This document shows, one piece after another, positions 50,538 to 61,338 of a DNA stretch of 64,000 nucleotides. The position numbers and the translations under genes are program-made. Position 1 is the stretch's first letter. Each line of letters begins with the position of its first letter. The notes beneath the pieces were generated by a model. That model was not told the origin of the DNA. It did no database searches and saw nothing but the letters and a program-made list of their open reading frames with translations. The stretch comes from Streptomyces sp. NBC_00457 (GTDB lineage Bacteria > Actinomycetota > Actinomycetes > Streptomycetales > Streptomycetaceae): the NCBI RefSeq assembly GCF_036014015.1, contig NZ_CP107905.1, positions 6,634,001-6,698,000 on the forward strand, written 5' to 3'.

Positions 50538-50866
50538 ATGTGACGGAATGTGGCGGTGCTTTGTTCGCTCAGCGGACGCTCAAATCCGAATAACGATCCC
50601 GTCACCGTAGCGGCGATGTATGCACCTCCTGAGTGCCCTTTGTCCGCTTCTCTTTGTGCTGTGCGCCACATCCCGCACAGGTGATCAACAAGGCGACCGT
50701 GATAAATCTTCACGACCGCCCGGTGAACGCCATCCATTGTTCCGCCGGGTGCGCCACCGACCGGCAGACCGCCGGTCAGGCACAACGCTCCAGCAGTCCG
50801 GGGGGATCGAGACCCGATCCGAGGCCGACGAAGGCCCGGGTCGGCATGGAGAAAGGCGCACCACAC

Positions 50867-52288
50867 ATGACCTCCGCCCAGGTCAGCACCGAGACCCCGG
50901 AAGAGGGGTACGAGCGCGGGCTCGGCAGTCGCCAGGTCCAGATGATCGCGATCGGCGGCGCCATCGGCGTCGGCCTGTTCCTGGGAGCCGGGGCGAACAT
51001 CGCCAAGGCCGGCCCCAGCCTCATCCTCATGTACGCCATCGCCGGCGTCATCATCTTCTTCATCATGCGGGCGCTCGGCGAGCTCCTGCTCTACCGCCCG
51101 GTCTCGGGCTCCTTCGCGGAGTACTCCCGCGAATTCCTCGGCCCGTTCTTCGGCTACTTCACCGGCTGGACGTACTGGCTGATGTGGGTCGTCACCGGCA
51201 TGGCCGAGCTGACGGCCGCCGCGATCTACGTGAACTACTGGTTTCCGTCGATCCCGCAATGGGTCACGGCGCTGGTCTTCCTGATCGTCCTGTTCGCGGC
51301 CAACCTGATCTCGGTCAAGCTGTTCGGTGAGATCGAGTTCTGGTTCTCGATGGTCAAGGTGACCGCGCTGATCGGCATGATCGTGATCGGTCTCGGCGTG
51401 CTCACCTTCGGTTTCAGCGCCGCCGGCGACACCGCCGCGGTCTCCAACCTCTGGGCCTTCGACGGCTTCTTCCCCAAGGGCGTCGGCTCGTCCCTGATGA
51501 CCCTGCAGGGCGTCATGTTCGCCTACCTCGCGGTCGAACTGGTCGGTGTCACGGCCGGCGAGTCCGAGGACCCGGAGAAGACCCTCCCCAAGGCGATCAA
51601 CACCCTGCCCTGGCGTATCGCGCTGTTCTACGTCGGCGCGCTCACCGTCATCCTGTGCGTGGTCAAGTGGACCGAGTTCGCGGAGGGCGTCAGCCCCTTC
51701 GTGAAGGCCTTCGCGGTGATCGGCATCCCGGCCGCCGCCGGCATCGTCAACTTCGTCGTCCTGACCGCCGCCCTGTCGTCCTGCAACTCCGGCATGTACT
51801 CCACGGGCCGCATGCTGCGGAACCTCGCCGACAGCGGTGAGGCACCCAAGGTCTTCAGCAAGCTGTCGTCGACCAAGACCCCCGCCTTCGGCATCCTCAT
51901 CTCCGTGCTCTTCATGGGCATCGGCGTGATCCTCAACTACGTCGTCCCGGAGAAGGCCTTCGGCTACGTCACCTCGGTGGCGACCGCGGCCGGCATCTGG
52001 ACCTGGCTGATGATCCTGATCAGCCACGTCCTGTACCGCCGCGCGGTGGTCGCGGGCCGTCTGCCCGCATCCTCCTTCCCGGCCCCGGGCGGCGCGGTGT
52101 TCTCCTACGTGGCCATCGCGTTCCTGCTCTTCGTCACCGGCCTGATCGCGTACGACGCCGACTCCCGCGTCTGCCTGTACGTCATGGCCGGCTGGGCCGC
52201 CGCGCTGGGTGTCGGCTGGGCCGTACTGAAGTCGCGGAACCCGGAGGTCGCGCAGCGCCGTGAGCCGGACCTGGAGAAGGTCGGCTGA
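50867..52288 (+). CDS. Amino-acid permease (APC superfamily)
   Basis: 473 residues, twelve predicted helices. Family motifs: GSRQVQMIAIGGAIGVGLFL near the N-terminus, GPSLILMYAIAGVIIFFIMRALGEL, and SSCNSGMYSTGRML. Sequence style is that of the AnsP/GabP/D-serine group; the substrate is not set. ATG 50867 is chosen (MTSAQVSTETP); ATG 50846 is possible. Ended by the strong hairpin at 52397-52433. Confidence 0.9.
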   Translation: MTSAQVSTETPEEGYERGLGSRQVQMIAIGGAIGVGLFLGAGANIAKAGPSLILMYAIAGVIIFFIMRALGELLLYRPVSGSFAEYSREFLGPFFGYFTGWTYWLMWVVTGMAELTAAAIYVNYWFPSIPQWVTALVFLIVLFAANLISVKLFGEIEFWFSMVKVTALIGMIVIGLGVLTFGFSAAGDTAAVSNLWAFDGFFPKGVGSSLMTLQGVMFAYLAVELVGVTAGESEDPEKTLPKAINTLPWRIALFYVGALTVILCVVKWTEFAEGVSPFVKAFAVIGIPAAAGIVNFVVLTAALSSCNSGMYSTGRMLRNLADSGEAPKVFSKLSSTKTPAFGILISVLFMGIGVILNYVVPEKAFGYVTSVATAAGIWTWLMILISHVLYRRAVVAGRLPASSFPAPGGAVFSYVAIAFLLFVTGLIAYDADSRVCLYVMAGWAAALGVGWAVLKSRNPEVAQRREPDLEKVG

Positions 52289-52330
52289 GAACTCGGCGGG
52301 TTGAGGCTGTCTGCCGGCTGCGGGTCTGTT

Positions 52331-52370
52331 GTGGCTGGTCGCGCAGTTCCCCGCGCCCCTTTCAGGGGCG
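52331..52370. repeat. Dispersed intergenic repeat, short form
   Basis: GTGGCTGGTCGCGCAGTTCC followed by CCGCGCCCCTTTCAGGGGCG, almost identical to 29290-29329, between the permease stop and its terminator. Confidence 0.8.
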
Positions 52371-52396
52371 TTGCCGCTCGGGTGAGTCCGGAATGT

Positions 52397-52433
52397 GGGC
52401 CACCCCGTACCATCCCTCGGTACGGGGTGGCCC
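52397..52433 (+). terminator. Strong terminator of the permease gene
   Basis: Perfect 15-bp stem GGGCCACCCCGTACC (52397-52411) and GGTACGGGGTGGCCC (52419-52433), loop ATCCCTC, followed by TTCTGCTT. It ends 20 bp before the JAMM peptidase start. Confidence 0.85.
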
Positions 52434-52453
52434 TTCTGCTTATCCTGCTGGAC

Positions 52454-52876
52454 ATGCTGACCATCACCCAGGACCTCGTCGACCGGATCGTCGCCCACGC
52501 GCGCAAGGACCATCCCGACGAGGCGTGCGGCGTGATCGCGGGCCCGGCGGGCTCGGACCGCCCCGAGCGCTTCATCTCCATGCTGAACGCGGCCATGTCG
52601 CCCACGTTCTACGAGTTCGACTCCGGCGACCTGCTCAAGCTCTACCGCGAGATGGACGACCGCGACGAGGAGCCGGTGGTCATCTACCACTCCCACACGG
52701 CGACCGAGGCCCACCCCTCCCGCACGGACATCTCGTACGCCAATGAGCCCGGCGCGCACTACGTCCTCGTGTCGACGGCGGACACGGACGACCTCGGCCC
52801 GTTCCAGTTCCGCTCGTTCCGGATCGTCGAGGGCGAGGTGACGGAAGAGGAGGTCAGGGTGGTGGAGGCGTACTGA
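52454..52876 (+). CDS. JAMM/MPN+ metallopeptidase (Mec-like)
   Basis: 140 residues. Complete JAMM zinc site: His79, His81, Ser89, Asp92 (YHSHTATEAHPSRTD) and Glu in DEACGVIAG. The M. tuberculosis counterpart Mec frees cysteine from the CysO sulfur carrier. The downstream carrier and CysM genes make the same role likely here. A TATCCT (52441-52446) lies 7 bp before the ATG, so the mRNA is probably leaderless. Confidence 0.92.
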   Translation: MLTITQDLVDRIVAHARKDHPDEACGVIAGPAGSDRPERFISMLNAAMSPTFYEFDSGDLLKLYREMDDRDEEPVVIYHSHTATEAHPSRTDISYANEPGAHYVLVSTADTDDLGPFQFRSFRIVEGEVTEEEVRVVEAY

Positions 52877-52966
52877 TCTCGTACCGATCTCGTACTGCGG
52901 ATGAAATGTGTCCGGAAGGTGAGATCACATTCCAGGAAGCGGACCGGGAATCGATACGATGACCCC

Positions 52967-53062
52967 ATGGTTTTCCACGACGTGAGCGAAAAGACGCCGG
53001 GCACGCTGCTCGTGGCGCGGCTGCACGTCGACCTGTGCAGGCTCGCCAGCGCCATCTGTTGA
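52967..53062 (+). CDS. Probable leader peptide of the cysteine operon, 31 aa
   Basis: ATG 52967 encodes a 31-residue peptide with the sequence LLVARLHVDLCRLASAIC at its end, the R-x-H-V-D-L-x-R pattern of actinobacterial putative leader peptides found before sulfur genes. Cysteines at 24 and 31 (last codon). TACGAT at 52955-52960 lies 6 bp upstream of the ATG, so the message is probably leaderless. It ends 120 bp before the sulfur carrier. Ribosome stalling at Cys codons could couple operon expression to cysteine supply; the mechanism is inferred. An overlapping 8-codon frame at 52959 is not supported. Confidence 0.72.
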   Translation: MVFHDVSEKTPGTLLVARLHVDLCRLASAIC

Positions 53063-53182
53063 CGCCGACCCCTGCCGCCGTACGGCCGTGAGCCGCGGCG
53101 CCGCACACACGCACCACACCTTGCCGTATCTGCGCTGCCGCGCGTCCGACGACAGACTTTCTCCCGACAGGAGCCCTGAGCC

Positions 53183-54411
<1,229 letters not shown>

Positions 54412-54418
54412 GGCTCGC

Positions 54419-54868
54419 TCACGTCGCCAGGTGACGGACCTGGTCCCACAGGACCGGGTCCACCACCCCCACCCGTCGCCGGAAATCCCCCATCGGCACG
54501 TCACGCAACTCGTCCGTCTCCAAAAAGCTCGCGCGCCCCTGCGCATCGCCGACGGCCCCCGGCGGCAAGGGAATCACCCCGGCCCGCTCGTCGTGATACT
54601 TGCTGGTGATCTTCGCGACGGTCGCCCGCCGCCCCCGCACCGAGAGCACCAGACACGGCCGGTCCTTACCCCCCGGCCCGTCCTCGAACGGCACGCTCGC
54701 CCACCAGATCTCCGCAGGCTGCGGCCGCGCCACCACCCGCCCGCCCGGCCGCCCCGGCGGCCGCGTCCTGCGCCCCCGCGGCCCACGCCGCCCCCAGCCG
54801 TCGACGAGCGCGGCGACCAGCGCGAGCAGTACCACCGCCGCGAGCGCGAGCCACCAGGACGTATCCAT
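54419..54868 (-). CDS. Membrane-anchored PemK/MazF-like protein without antitoxin
   Basis: 149 residues. An N-terminal helix (SWWLALAAVVLLALVAALVDGW, about 3-25) and an Arg/Gly/Pro-rich linker (about 26-50) lead to a PemK-like barrel: PAEIWWASVPFEDGPGGKDR, PCLVLSVRGRRATVAKITSKYH. Free MazF toxins are about 110 residues and soluble, so the membrane anchor is unusual. No antitoxin gene is adjacent. ATG 54868 is the best start. It may be a tamed member with a different role. Confidence 0.8.
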   Translation of the reverse strand: MDTSWWLALAAVVLLALVAALVDGWGRRGPRGRRTRPPGRPGGRVVARPQPAEIWWASVPFEDGPGGKDRPCLVLSVRGRRATVAKITSKYHDERAGVIPLPPGAVGDAQGRASFLETDELRDVPMGDFRRRVGVVDPVLWDQVRHLAT

Positions 54869-55084
54869 ACGACAGACGGTACCGGCGCGCACCCACCGCC
54901 GCGCGCCCTTCTCACCCGGCACACGCTCCCCACTTCGAGCCGAACCGGTGACACCACAGGTGAGTTCGCCCACAACAGCCCTTGGCGGAGGAGCGACCGG
55001 AGGTTTTGCGCCTTACGCTCGACGGACCGCACGACCCCCGACGCAACCCCATTGTCAATTCCCGCCAGCGGAGGTTTCTGCTTC

Positions 55085-55837
55085 ATGAAGCTCACCGTCG
55101 TCGGCTGCTCGGGGTCGTTCCCGTCCGCGGAATCGGCCTGCTCGAGCTACCTCGTCGAGGCCGACGGCTTCCGGCTGCTTCTCGACCTGGGCAACGGTGC
55201 CCTGGGCGAGCTGCAGCGCCACTGCGGTCTCTACGACCTTGACGCGATCTTCCTCAGCCATCTGCACGCCGACCACTGCATCGACATGTGCGCGTACTTC
55301 GTCGCGCGCTACTACCGCCACGACGGCGGCCGCTGCGACCCGCTCCCCGTCTACGGACCCGAGGGCACGGAACACCGGCTGACCACCGCCTACGCGGACA
55401 CCCCCTCGGCCTCCTCGATGAGCGAGGTCTTCGACTTCCACACGGTCAAGCCGTCCACCTTCGAGATCGGCCCGTTCACGGTGCACACGGAACGCGTGGC
55501 CCATCCGGTGGAGGCGTACGGCATCCGCGTCGAGCACGACGGGAAGTCCCTGACGTACTCCGGCGACACGGGCGTCACCCCGACGCTCGACGAACTCGCC
55601 CGCGACACCGACCTGTTCCTGTGCGAGGCCGCGTTCACGCACGGCAAGGAGAACATCCCCGACCTGCACCTCAACGGCCGCGAGGCGGGTGAGACGGCGG
55701 CCCAGGCAGGCGCCCGCCGCCTCGTCCTCACCCACATCCCCCCGTGGACCGACCCCCGGATCAACCTGGCCGACGCCCGCGCGGTGTACGACGGACCGGT
55801 GGAACTGGCGGCGCCGAGGGTGTCGTACGAGATCTGA
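55085..55837 (+). CDS. MBL-fold metallo-hydrolase (RNase Z-like)
   Basis: 250 residues. Metal motif HLHADHCIDM (HxHxDH) at about 59-68, a second His in VAHPVEAYGIRV, Asp in YSGDTGVTP and a final His in LVLTHIPPW. RNase Z-like fold but without the exosite, so the substrate is unknown; cyclic nucleotide or sulfur-ester hydrolysis is possible. ATG 55085; its own transcript begins in the 216-bp gap after 54868. Confidence 0.87.
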   Translation: MKLTVVGCSGSFPSAESACSSYLVEADGFRLLLDLGNGALGELQRHCGLYDLDAIFLSHLHADHCIDMCAYFVARYYRHDGGRCDPLPVYGPEGTEHRLTTAYADTPSASSMSEVFDFHTVKPSTFEIGPFTVHTERVAHPVEAYGIRVEHDGKSLTYSGDTGVTPTLDELARDTDLFLCEAAFTHGKENIPDLHLNGREAGETAAQAGARRLVLTHIPPWTDPRINLADARAVYDGPVELAAPRVSYEI

Positions 55838-55847
55838 GTTTCGATAC

Positions 55848-55890
55848 ATGAGAAGGCTCCCGGAGCGCGATGCTCCGGGAGCCTTCTCAT
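55848..55890. terminator. Bidirectional terminator between MBL gene and nagE2
   Basis: Perfect 19-bp stem ATGAGAAGGCTCCCGGAGC (55848-55866) and its complement (55872-55890), loop GCGAT. Ends two convergent genes. Confidence 0.88.
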
Positions 55891-55904
55891 GGGGCTGGAG
55901 GGGC

Positions 55905-57176
<1,272 letters not shown>

Positions 57177-57256
57177 AAGTTCCTCCATTGGGGCATGGCG
57201 CCGCCCAGGTACATGGGAAGGGGGACGGCGGCGTCTCTATGCCACGCGGAATACCA

Positions 57257-57289
57257 CGTGGTCTACACCACTCAGTGGTGTAGACCTGT
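57257..57289. promoter_or_regulatory. Pair of DasR-responsive elements of nagE2
   Basis: CGTGGTCTACACCACT (57257-57272, 12/16) and AGTGGTGTAGACCTGT (57274-57289, 13/16). The shared core GGTCTACACCACT/AGTGGTGTAGACC is a perfect 13-bp inverted repeat with one base between. Two dre sites before nagE2 are known in S. coelicolor. Confidence 0.85.
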
Positions 57290-57330
57290 TGTAGCACGGT
57301 GAAGGGCGCATAAGGAACCCACGATTCCCA

Positions 57331-58626
57331 CTAGACCTTGGTGACGTCCTCCACCTCCTCCTCCGGTTCCCGCCCCGGAGTCTTCAAATCGAACTTCGTG
57401 ATCGCGAAGCGGAAGATGACGTAATAGACGACCGCGAAGCACAAACCGATCGGGATGATCGCCCAGGGTTTCGTCGCGAGGTTCCAGTTGATCACGTAGT
57501 CGATCAGGCCGGCCGAGAAGCTGAAGCCGTCGTGGACCCCGAGGCCCCAGGTCACCGCCATCGAGACACCGGTCAGCACGGCGTGGACCGCGTACAGCAG
57601 GGGCGCGATGAAGAGGAACGAGTACTCGATCGGTTCCGTGATGCCGGTGACGAAGGAGGTCAGCGCCACCGACAGCATCAAGCCGCCGACCTCTTTCCGG
57701 CGGCTCGGCTTGGCGCAGTGCGTGATGGCGAGGGCCGCGGCCGGCAGGGCGAACATCATGATCGGGAAGAAGCCCGAGGTGAACTGGCCCGCGTCCGGGT
57801 CGCCCGCCAGGAACATGTTGATGTCGCCGTGCACCACCGTGCCGTCCGGCCTGGTGTACGTGCCGAACTGGAACCAGATGGGCACGTTCAGGAACTGATG
57901 CAGACCGATCACCAGCAGCGCCCGGTTGGCGACACCGAACACACCCGCGCCCCACGCGTCCAGATCGCTCATCCAGTCGCTGAAGTCCTCCAACGCGTCA
58001 CCGACCGGCGGCCAGACCCACAGACACAGCACCGCGAACACGAGCGCCACGAACGCCATGATGATCGGGACGAGACGCCGCCCGTTGAAGAAGCCGAGCC
58101 AGTCCACCAGCTTCGTGCGGTGGAACCGCTGCCAGAAGAAGGCCGTCAGCAGGCCGATGACGATACCGCCGAAGACGCCCGGGTTCTGGTACTCGTACGC
58201 GCTCACCATCCCGTCGGGCGTGCTGCAGCCGATGTTGGTGATCTCCTCGGTCCCGTCCGGGCAGTCCTCCGGGAACGCGCGCAGCACGTTGTAGTAGACG
58301 AGGAACCCCGCCACCGCCGCCAACGCCGTCGAACCGTCCGCCTTCTTCGCCATGCCGATGGCCACGCCGACGCAGAACAACAAGGGCAGCCCGAGTGAGC
58401 CGTCGAGCAGCGCGCCGCCCGCGCTGCCCATCACCTTCGAGACGTTGTCCCAGCCGAGCCCGTCCTCGCCGAACACATCAGGCTGCCCAAGGCGGTTGAG
58501 GATGCCCGCGGCCGGCAGGACCGCGATGGGCAACTGAAGACTGCGGCCCATCTTCTGCAAGCCCTGGAACAGACTGTTCCAACGGGTGCGGACAGGGCTG
58601 GCGGCGGCGGCGCTGTCGGAACTCAT
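57331..58626 (-). CDS. nagE1: PTS N-acetylglucosamine permease EIIC paralogue (NagE1)
   Basis: 431 residues, closely related to NagE2 across the membrane domain (QLPIAVLPAAGILNRLGQPD, SFVTGITEPIEYSFLFIAPLL). It carries an extra hydrophilic loop (CPDGTEEITNIGCSTPDGMV, about 155-175) with two Cys not in NagE2. In S. coelicolor NagE1 is not needed for GlcNAc growth and may move another amino sugar. ATG 58626 follows GAGGGGCGTCC. Divergent from nagF with one shared dre. Confidence 0.92.
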   Translation of the reverse strand: MSSDSAAAASPVRTRWNSLFQGLQKMGRSLQLPIAVLPAAGILNRLGQPDVFGEDGLGWDNVSKVMGSAGGALLDGSLGLPLLFCVGVAIGMAKKADGSTALAAVAGFLVYYNVLRAFPEDCPDGTEEITNIGCSTPDGMVSAYEYQNPGVFGGIVIGLLTAFFWQRFHRTKLVDWLGFFNGRRLVPIIMAFVALVFAVLCLWVWPPVGDALEDFSDWMSDLDAWGAGVFGVANRALLVIGLHQFLNVPIWFQFGTYTRPDGTVVHGDINMFLAGDPDAGQFTSGFFPIMMFALPAAALAITHCAKPSRRKEVGGLMLSVALTSFVTGITEPIEYSFLFIAPLLYAVHAVLTGVSMAVTWGLGVHDGFSFSAGLIDYVINWNLATKPWAIIPIGLCFAVVYYVIFRFAITKFDLKTPGREPEEEVEDVTKV

Positions 58627-58642
58627 GGACGCCCCTCGGTAA

Positions 58643-58658
58643 GGTGGTGTAGACCAGT
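58643..58658. promoter_or_regulatory. DasR-responsive element shared by nagE1 and nagF
   Basis: GGTGGTGTAGACCAGT, 13 of 16 positions of the dre consensus, between the divergent genes 17 bp upstream of nagE1 and 119 bp upstream of nagF. Confidence 0.82.
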
Positions 58659-58776
58659 TGACGGACGGTTCCGCTGTCGTGGTCGCCATCATTCGGCACG
58701 TACGACATGACCGCTCGCAAAGATGGGCCAACTGTGGGTTACTGCGACAAAGCGGTTCGGATCAGGGAGAAACAAC

Positions 58777-59010
58777 ATGGCCACCAAGGCTGAGAAGATC
58801 GTTGCCGGGCTGGGCGGCATCGACAACATCGAAGAGGTCGAGGGCTGCATCACCCGCCTGCGCACCGAGGTCCACGACGCCTCCCTCGTGGACGAGGCAG
58901 CCCTCAAGGCGGCCGGCGCACACGGCGTCGTCAAGATGGGCACGGCGATCCAGGTCGTCATCGGCACCGACGCGGACCCGATCGCGGCGGACATCGAAGA
59001 CATGATGTGA
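58777..59010 (+). CDS. nagF: PTS N-acetylglucosamine EIIB (NagF)
   Basis: 77 residues. Phospho-Cys motif [12 protein letters not shown] near 22-33, [15 protein letters not shown] free EIIB that carries phosphate from EIIA-Crr to the NagE permeases. ATG 58777 follows AGGGAGA. Confidence 0.94.
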   Translation: MATKAEKIVAGLGGIDNIEEVEGCITRLRTEVHDASLVDEAALKAAGAHGVVKMGTAIQVVIGTDADPIAADIEDMM

Positions 59011-59050
59011 GCCCGCCGCTCACCGGCGTGCGCACCCCCGCTCACTGACG

Positions 59051-59081
59051 AGGGGCTCTTCCCGACGCGGGAGGAGCCCCT
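59051..59081 (+). terminator. Terminator of nagF
   Basis: AGGGGCTCTTCCCG (59051-59064) and CGGGAGGAGCCCCT (59068-59081) form a 14-bp stem with one G-U pair and an ACG loop. Confidence 0.82.
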
Positions 59082-59090
59082 TCCGCATTG

Positions 59091-59266
59091 AGGGCCGGCC
59101 GTCAGACTCCCGCCTGCCGAGCGGCGTCTGGCACGCACGCTCGCCGCGTTGCCGAACCGCCCACGTGGCTCCGCCACGAGGGCGCTCCGGCGCCTTGCGA
59201 TCGCACGCACCAGACGCCGCTCGGCCCGCCCTCCGGGCGGACGCCGGGAGTCTGACGGCCGGCCCT
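59091..59266. repeat. 176-bp long inverted-repeat element before rph
   Basis: Outer 22-bp arms (59091-59112 and 59245-59266, AGGGCCGGCC... inward) are perfect inverted repeats. A second pair, CCGAGCGGCGTCTGG (59117-59131) and its complement (59210-59224), lies inside, with bulges of 4 and 20 nt; the centre has GTGGCTCCGCCAC. No target-site duplication or coding frame is visible. It ends 18 bp before the rph start. Confidence 0.75.
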
Positions 59267-59284
59267 ACGGCTAGGCTCAACGCC

Positions 59285-60022
59285 ATGTCTCGAATCGACG
59301 GCCGCACCCCCGAACAGCTCCGCCCCGTCACCATCGAACGTGGCTGGAGCAAGCACGCCGAGGGCTCCGTCCTCGTCTCCTTCGGCGACACGAAGGTCTT
59401 CTGCACCGCCTCCGTCACCGAAGGAGTCCCGCGCTGGCGCAAAGGCAGCGGCGAGGGCTGGGTCACCGCCGAATACTCCATGCTGCCCCGCTCCACCAAC
59501 ACCCGCGGCGACCGCGAATCCGTCAAGGGCAGGATCGGCGGCCGTACGCACGAGATCAGCCGCCTCATCGGCCGCTCACTGCGCGCCGTCATCGACTACA
59601 AAGCGCTCGGCGAGAACACCATCGTCCTCGACTGCGACGTCCTCCAGGCCGACGGCGGCACACGCACCGCAGCGATCACCGGCGCCTACGTTGCCCTGGC
59701 CGACGCCGTCTCCTGGGCCCAGGGCAAGAAGCTGATCAAGGCCGGCCGCCAGCCCCTCACCGGCACGGTCTCGGCGGTCTCCGTCGGCATCGTCGGCGGC
59801 ATCCCGCTCCTCGACCTCTGCTACGAAGAGGACGTCAAGGCCGAGACCGACATGAACGTCGTCTGCACCGGCGACGGCCGCTTCGTCGAGGTCCAGGGCA
59901 CCGCCGAAGCCGAACCCTTCGCCCGGGACGAGCTCAACGCCCTGCTCGACCTGGCCGTTTCCGGCTGCACGGAACTCGCTGTCCTCCAGCGCAAGGCACT
60001 TGATACCGTCCTCGAAAAGTAA
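59285..60022 (+). CDS. rph: Ribonuclease PH
   Basis: 245 residues, phosphorolytic 3' exoribonuclease that matures tRNA 3' ends. Signatures: [55 protein letters not shown] and [24 protein letters not shown] 59285. TAGGCT (59271-59276) lies 8 bp upstream, so the transcript may be leaderless. It begins a small cluster with the lipoprotein and rdgB. Confidence 0.97.
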   Translation: MSRIDGRTPEQLRPVTIERGWSKHAEGSVLVSFGDTKVFCTASVTEGVPRWRKGSGEGWVTAEYSMLPRSTNTRGDRESVKGRIGGRTHEISRLIGRSLRAVIDYKALGENTIVLDCDVLQADGGTRTAAITGAYVALADAVSWAQGKKLIKAGRQPLTGTVSAVSVGIVGGIPLLDLCYEEDVKAETDMNVVCTGDGRFVEVQGTAEAEPFARDELNALLDLAVSGCTELAVLQRKALDTVLEK

Positions 60023-60167
60023 AGGACGCACCAAGACAGCAGGCAGCCGCGGGCAACCCCACAGCCCGGCCTCGCGTCACTACGGGTACGGGCGCACGGT
60101 TTGCCACTGTGCGCCCGGCCAAGTAACGGGGGGCCTTCCGAGCCCTGCGCCAGGGAGGAAACGAACC

Positions 60168-60569
60168 ATGGCCGTGAGCCGTAGCCGTCGTCCGCGCATA
60201 GCCATCGTCGCCGCCGTCGCGGCCGTCGGGCTGACAGTCGGACTCACCACCGGCTGCGACGCCGTCAACAAGGCACTGGACTGCGTCCAGACCGCCGACG
60301 CCATCGCCGACAGCGTCACCGACCTCCAGCAGGCCGTGGAGAGCGCCGCCAACGACCCGACCCAGCTCGAGGAGTCCCTCAACTCCATCGACAAGAACCT
60401 CGACAAGATCGGCGACAAGACCGACAACGCCGACGTCAACAAGGCGGTGGACGACCTCCAGCAGGCCGTCACCAACGTCCGTGACGCCGTCAAGAACGGC
60501 GACGAGACCCCCGACATCAGCCCGGTCACCGACGCGGCCGGCGAACTGACGAAGGTCTGCACGCCGTAA
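60168..60569 (+). CDS. Small helical lipoprotein
   Basis: 133 residues. Signal (IAIVAAVAAVGLTVGLTTGC, lipobox TTGC) then two long heptad-like helices (ADSVTDLQQAVESAANDPTQ, and AVDDLQQAVTNVRDAVKN). No family known to me. ATG 60168 with AGGGAGG. Lies between rph and rdgB, a usual place in streptomycetes. Confidence 0.85.
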   Translation: MAVSRSRRPRIAIVAAVAAVGLTVGLTTGCDAVNKALDCVQTADAIADSVTDLQQAVESAANDPTQLEESLNSIDKNLDKIGDKTDNADVNKAVDDLQQAVTNVRDAVKNGDETPDISPVTDAAGELTKVCTP

Positions 60570-60602
60570 GACACGGTCGGCCGGGCCGGGATACTGGACG
60601 CC

Positions 60603-61205
60603 ATGACCCGCCTGATCCTCGCCACCCGCAACGCCGGAAAAATCACCGAACTCAAGGCGATCCTCGCCGACGCAGGCCTGCCCCACGACCTCGTCGGCGC
60701 GGACGCCTACCCCGACATCCCCGACGTCAAGGAAACGGGCGTCACCTTCGCCGAAAACGCCCTGCTGAAGGCCCACGCCCTGGCCCAGGCAACGGGCCTG
60801 CCCGCCGTCGCCGACGACTCCGGCCTGTGCGTCGACGTCCTCAACGGAGCGCCGGGCATCTTCTCCGCCCGCTGGTCCGGCCGCCACGGCGACGACCGCG
60901 CCAACCTGGACCTCCTGCTCGCCCAGCTCTCCGACATCCCCGACGAACACCGCGGCGCCCACTTCGCGTGCGCGGCGGCGCTCGCGTTGCCGGACGGGAC
61001 GGAGCGCGTGGTCGAGGGGCAGCTGCGGGGCGTGCTCCGGCATACGCCGGTCGGCACGAACGGCTTCGGCTACGACCCGATTCTCCAGCCGGAGGGGGAG
61101 ACACGGACGTGCGCCGAGATGAGCGCGGAGGAGAAGAACGCGATCAGCCATCGGGGGAAGGCGTTCCGGGCGCTGGTGCCGGTGGTTCGGGAGCTGTTGG
61201 GCTGA
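60603..61205 (+). CDS. rdgB: Non-canonical purine NTP pyrophosphatase (RdgB/HAM1)
   Basis: 200 residues. Removes dITP, XTP and similar damaged nucleotides. Motifs: LILATRNAGKITELKAIL, GVTFAENALLKA, ADDSGLCVDVLNGAPGIFSA, and TPVGTNGFGYDPI near the C-terminus. ATG 60603. The rph-rdgB order is conserved across actinobacteria. Downstream is tRNA-Leu on the other strand. Confidence 0.96.
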   Translation: MTRLILATRNAGKITELKAILADAGLPHDLVGADAYPDIPDVKETGVTFAENALLKAHALAQATGLPAVADDSGLCVDVLNGAPGIFSARWSGRHGDDRANLDLLLAQLSDIPDEHRGAHFACAAALALPDGTERVVEGQLRGVLRHTPVGTNGFGYDPILQPEGETRTCAEMSAEEKNAISHRGKAFRALVPVVRELLG

Positions 61206-61209
61206 ATAC

Positions 61210-61296
61210 TGGTGCGGCCGGAGGGACTCGAACCCTCACGGGAGTTACCCCACTGGGACCTAAACCCAGCGTGACTGCCAATTCCACCACGGCCGC
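61210..61296 (-). tRNA. tRNA-Leu (anticodon TAG)
   Basis: Class II tRNA on the minus strand: acceptor GCGGCCG/CGGCCGC, anticodon loop TTTAGGT, long variable arm TGGGGTAACTCCCG, T-arm GGTTCGAGTCC, encoded CCA. Confidence 0.96.
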
Positions 61297-61338
61297 CCGA
61301 TGATGCTGCCCGGTCATGCTACTGGCCGGGCAGCACGG

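Noticed and set aside
50538..50866. Riboswitch before the amino-acid permease
   Set aside because: No conserved core of a glycine, lysine or other known riboswitch could be recognised; only a small hairpin and a GTGA-N7-TCAC dyad are present.
52959..52985. 8-codon frame overlapping the cysteine leader peptide
   Set aside because: It contains no Cys codon and the alternative frame at 52967 matches a known leader-peptide pattern.
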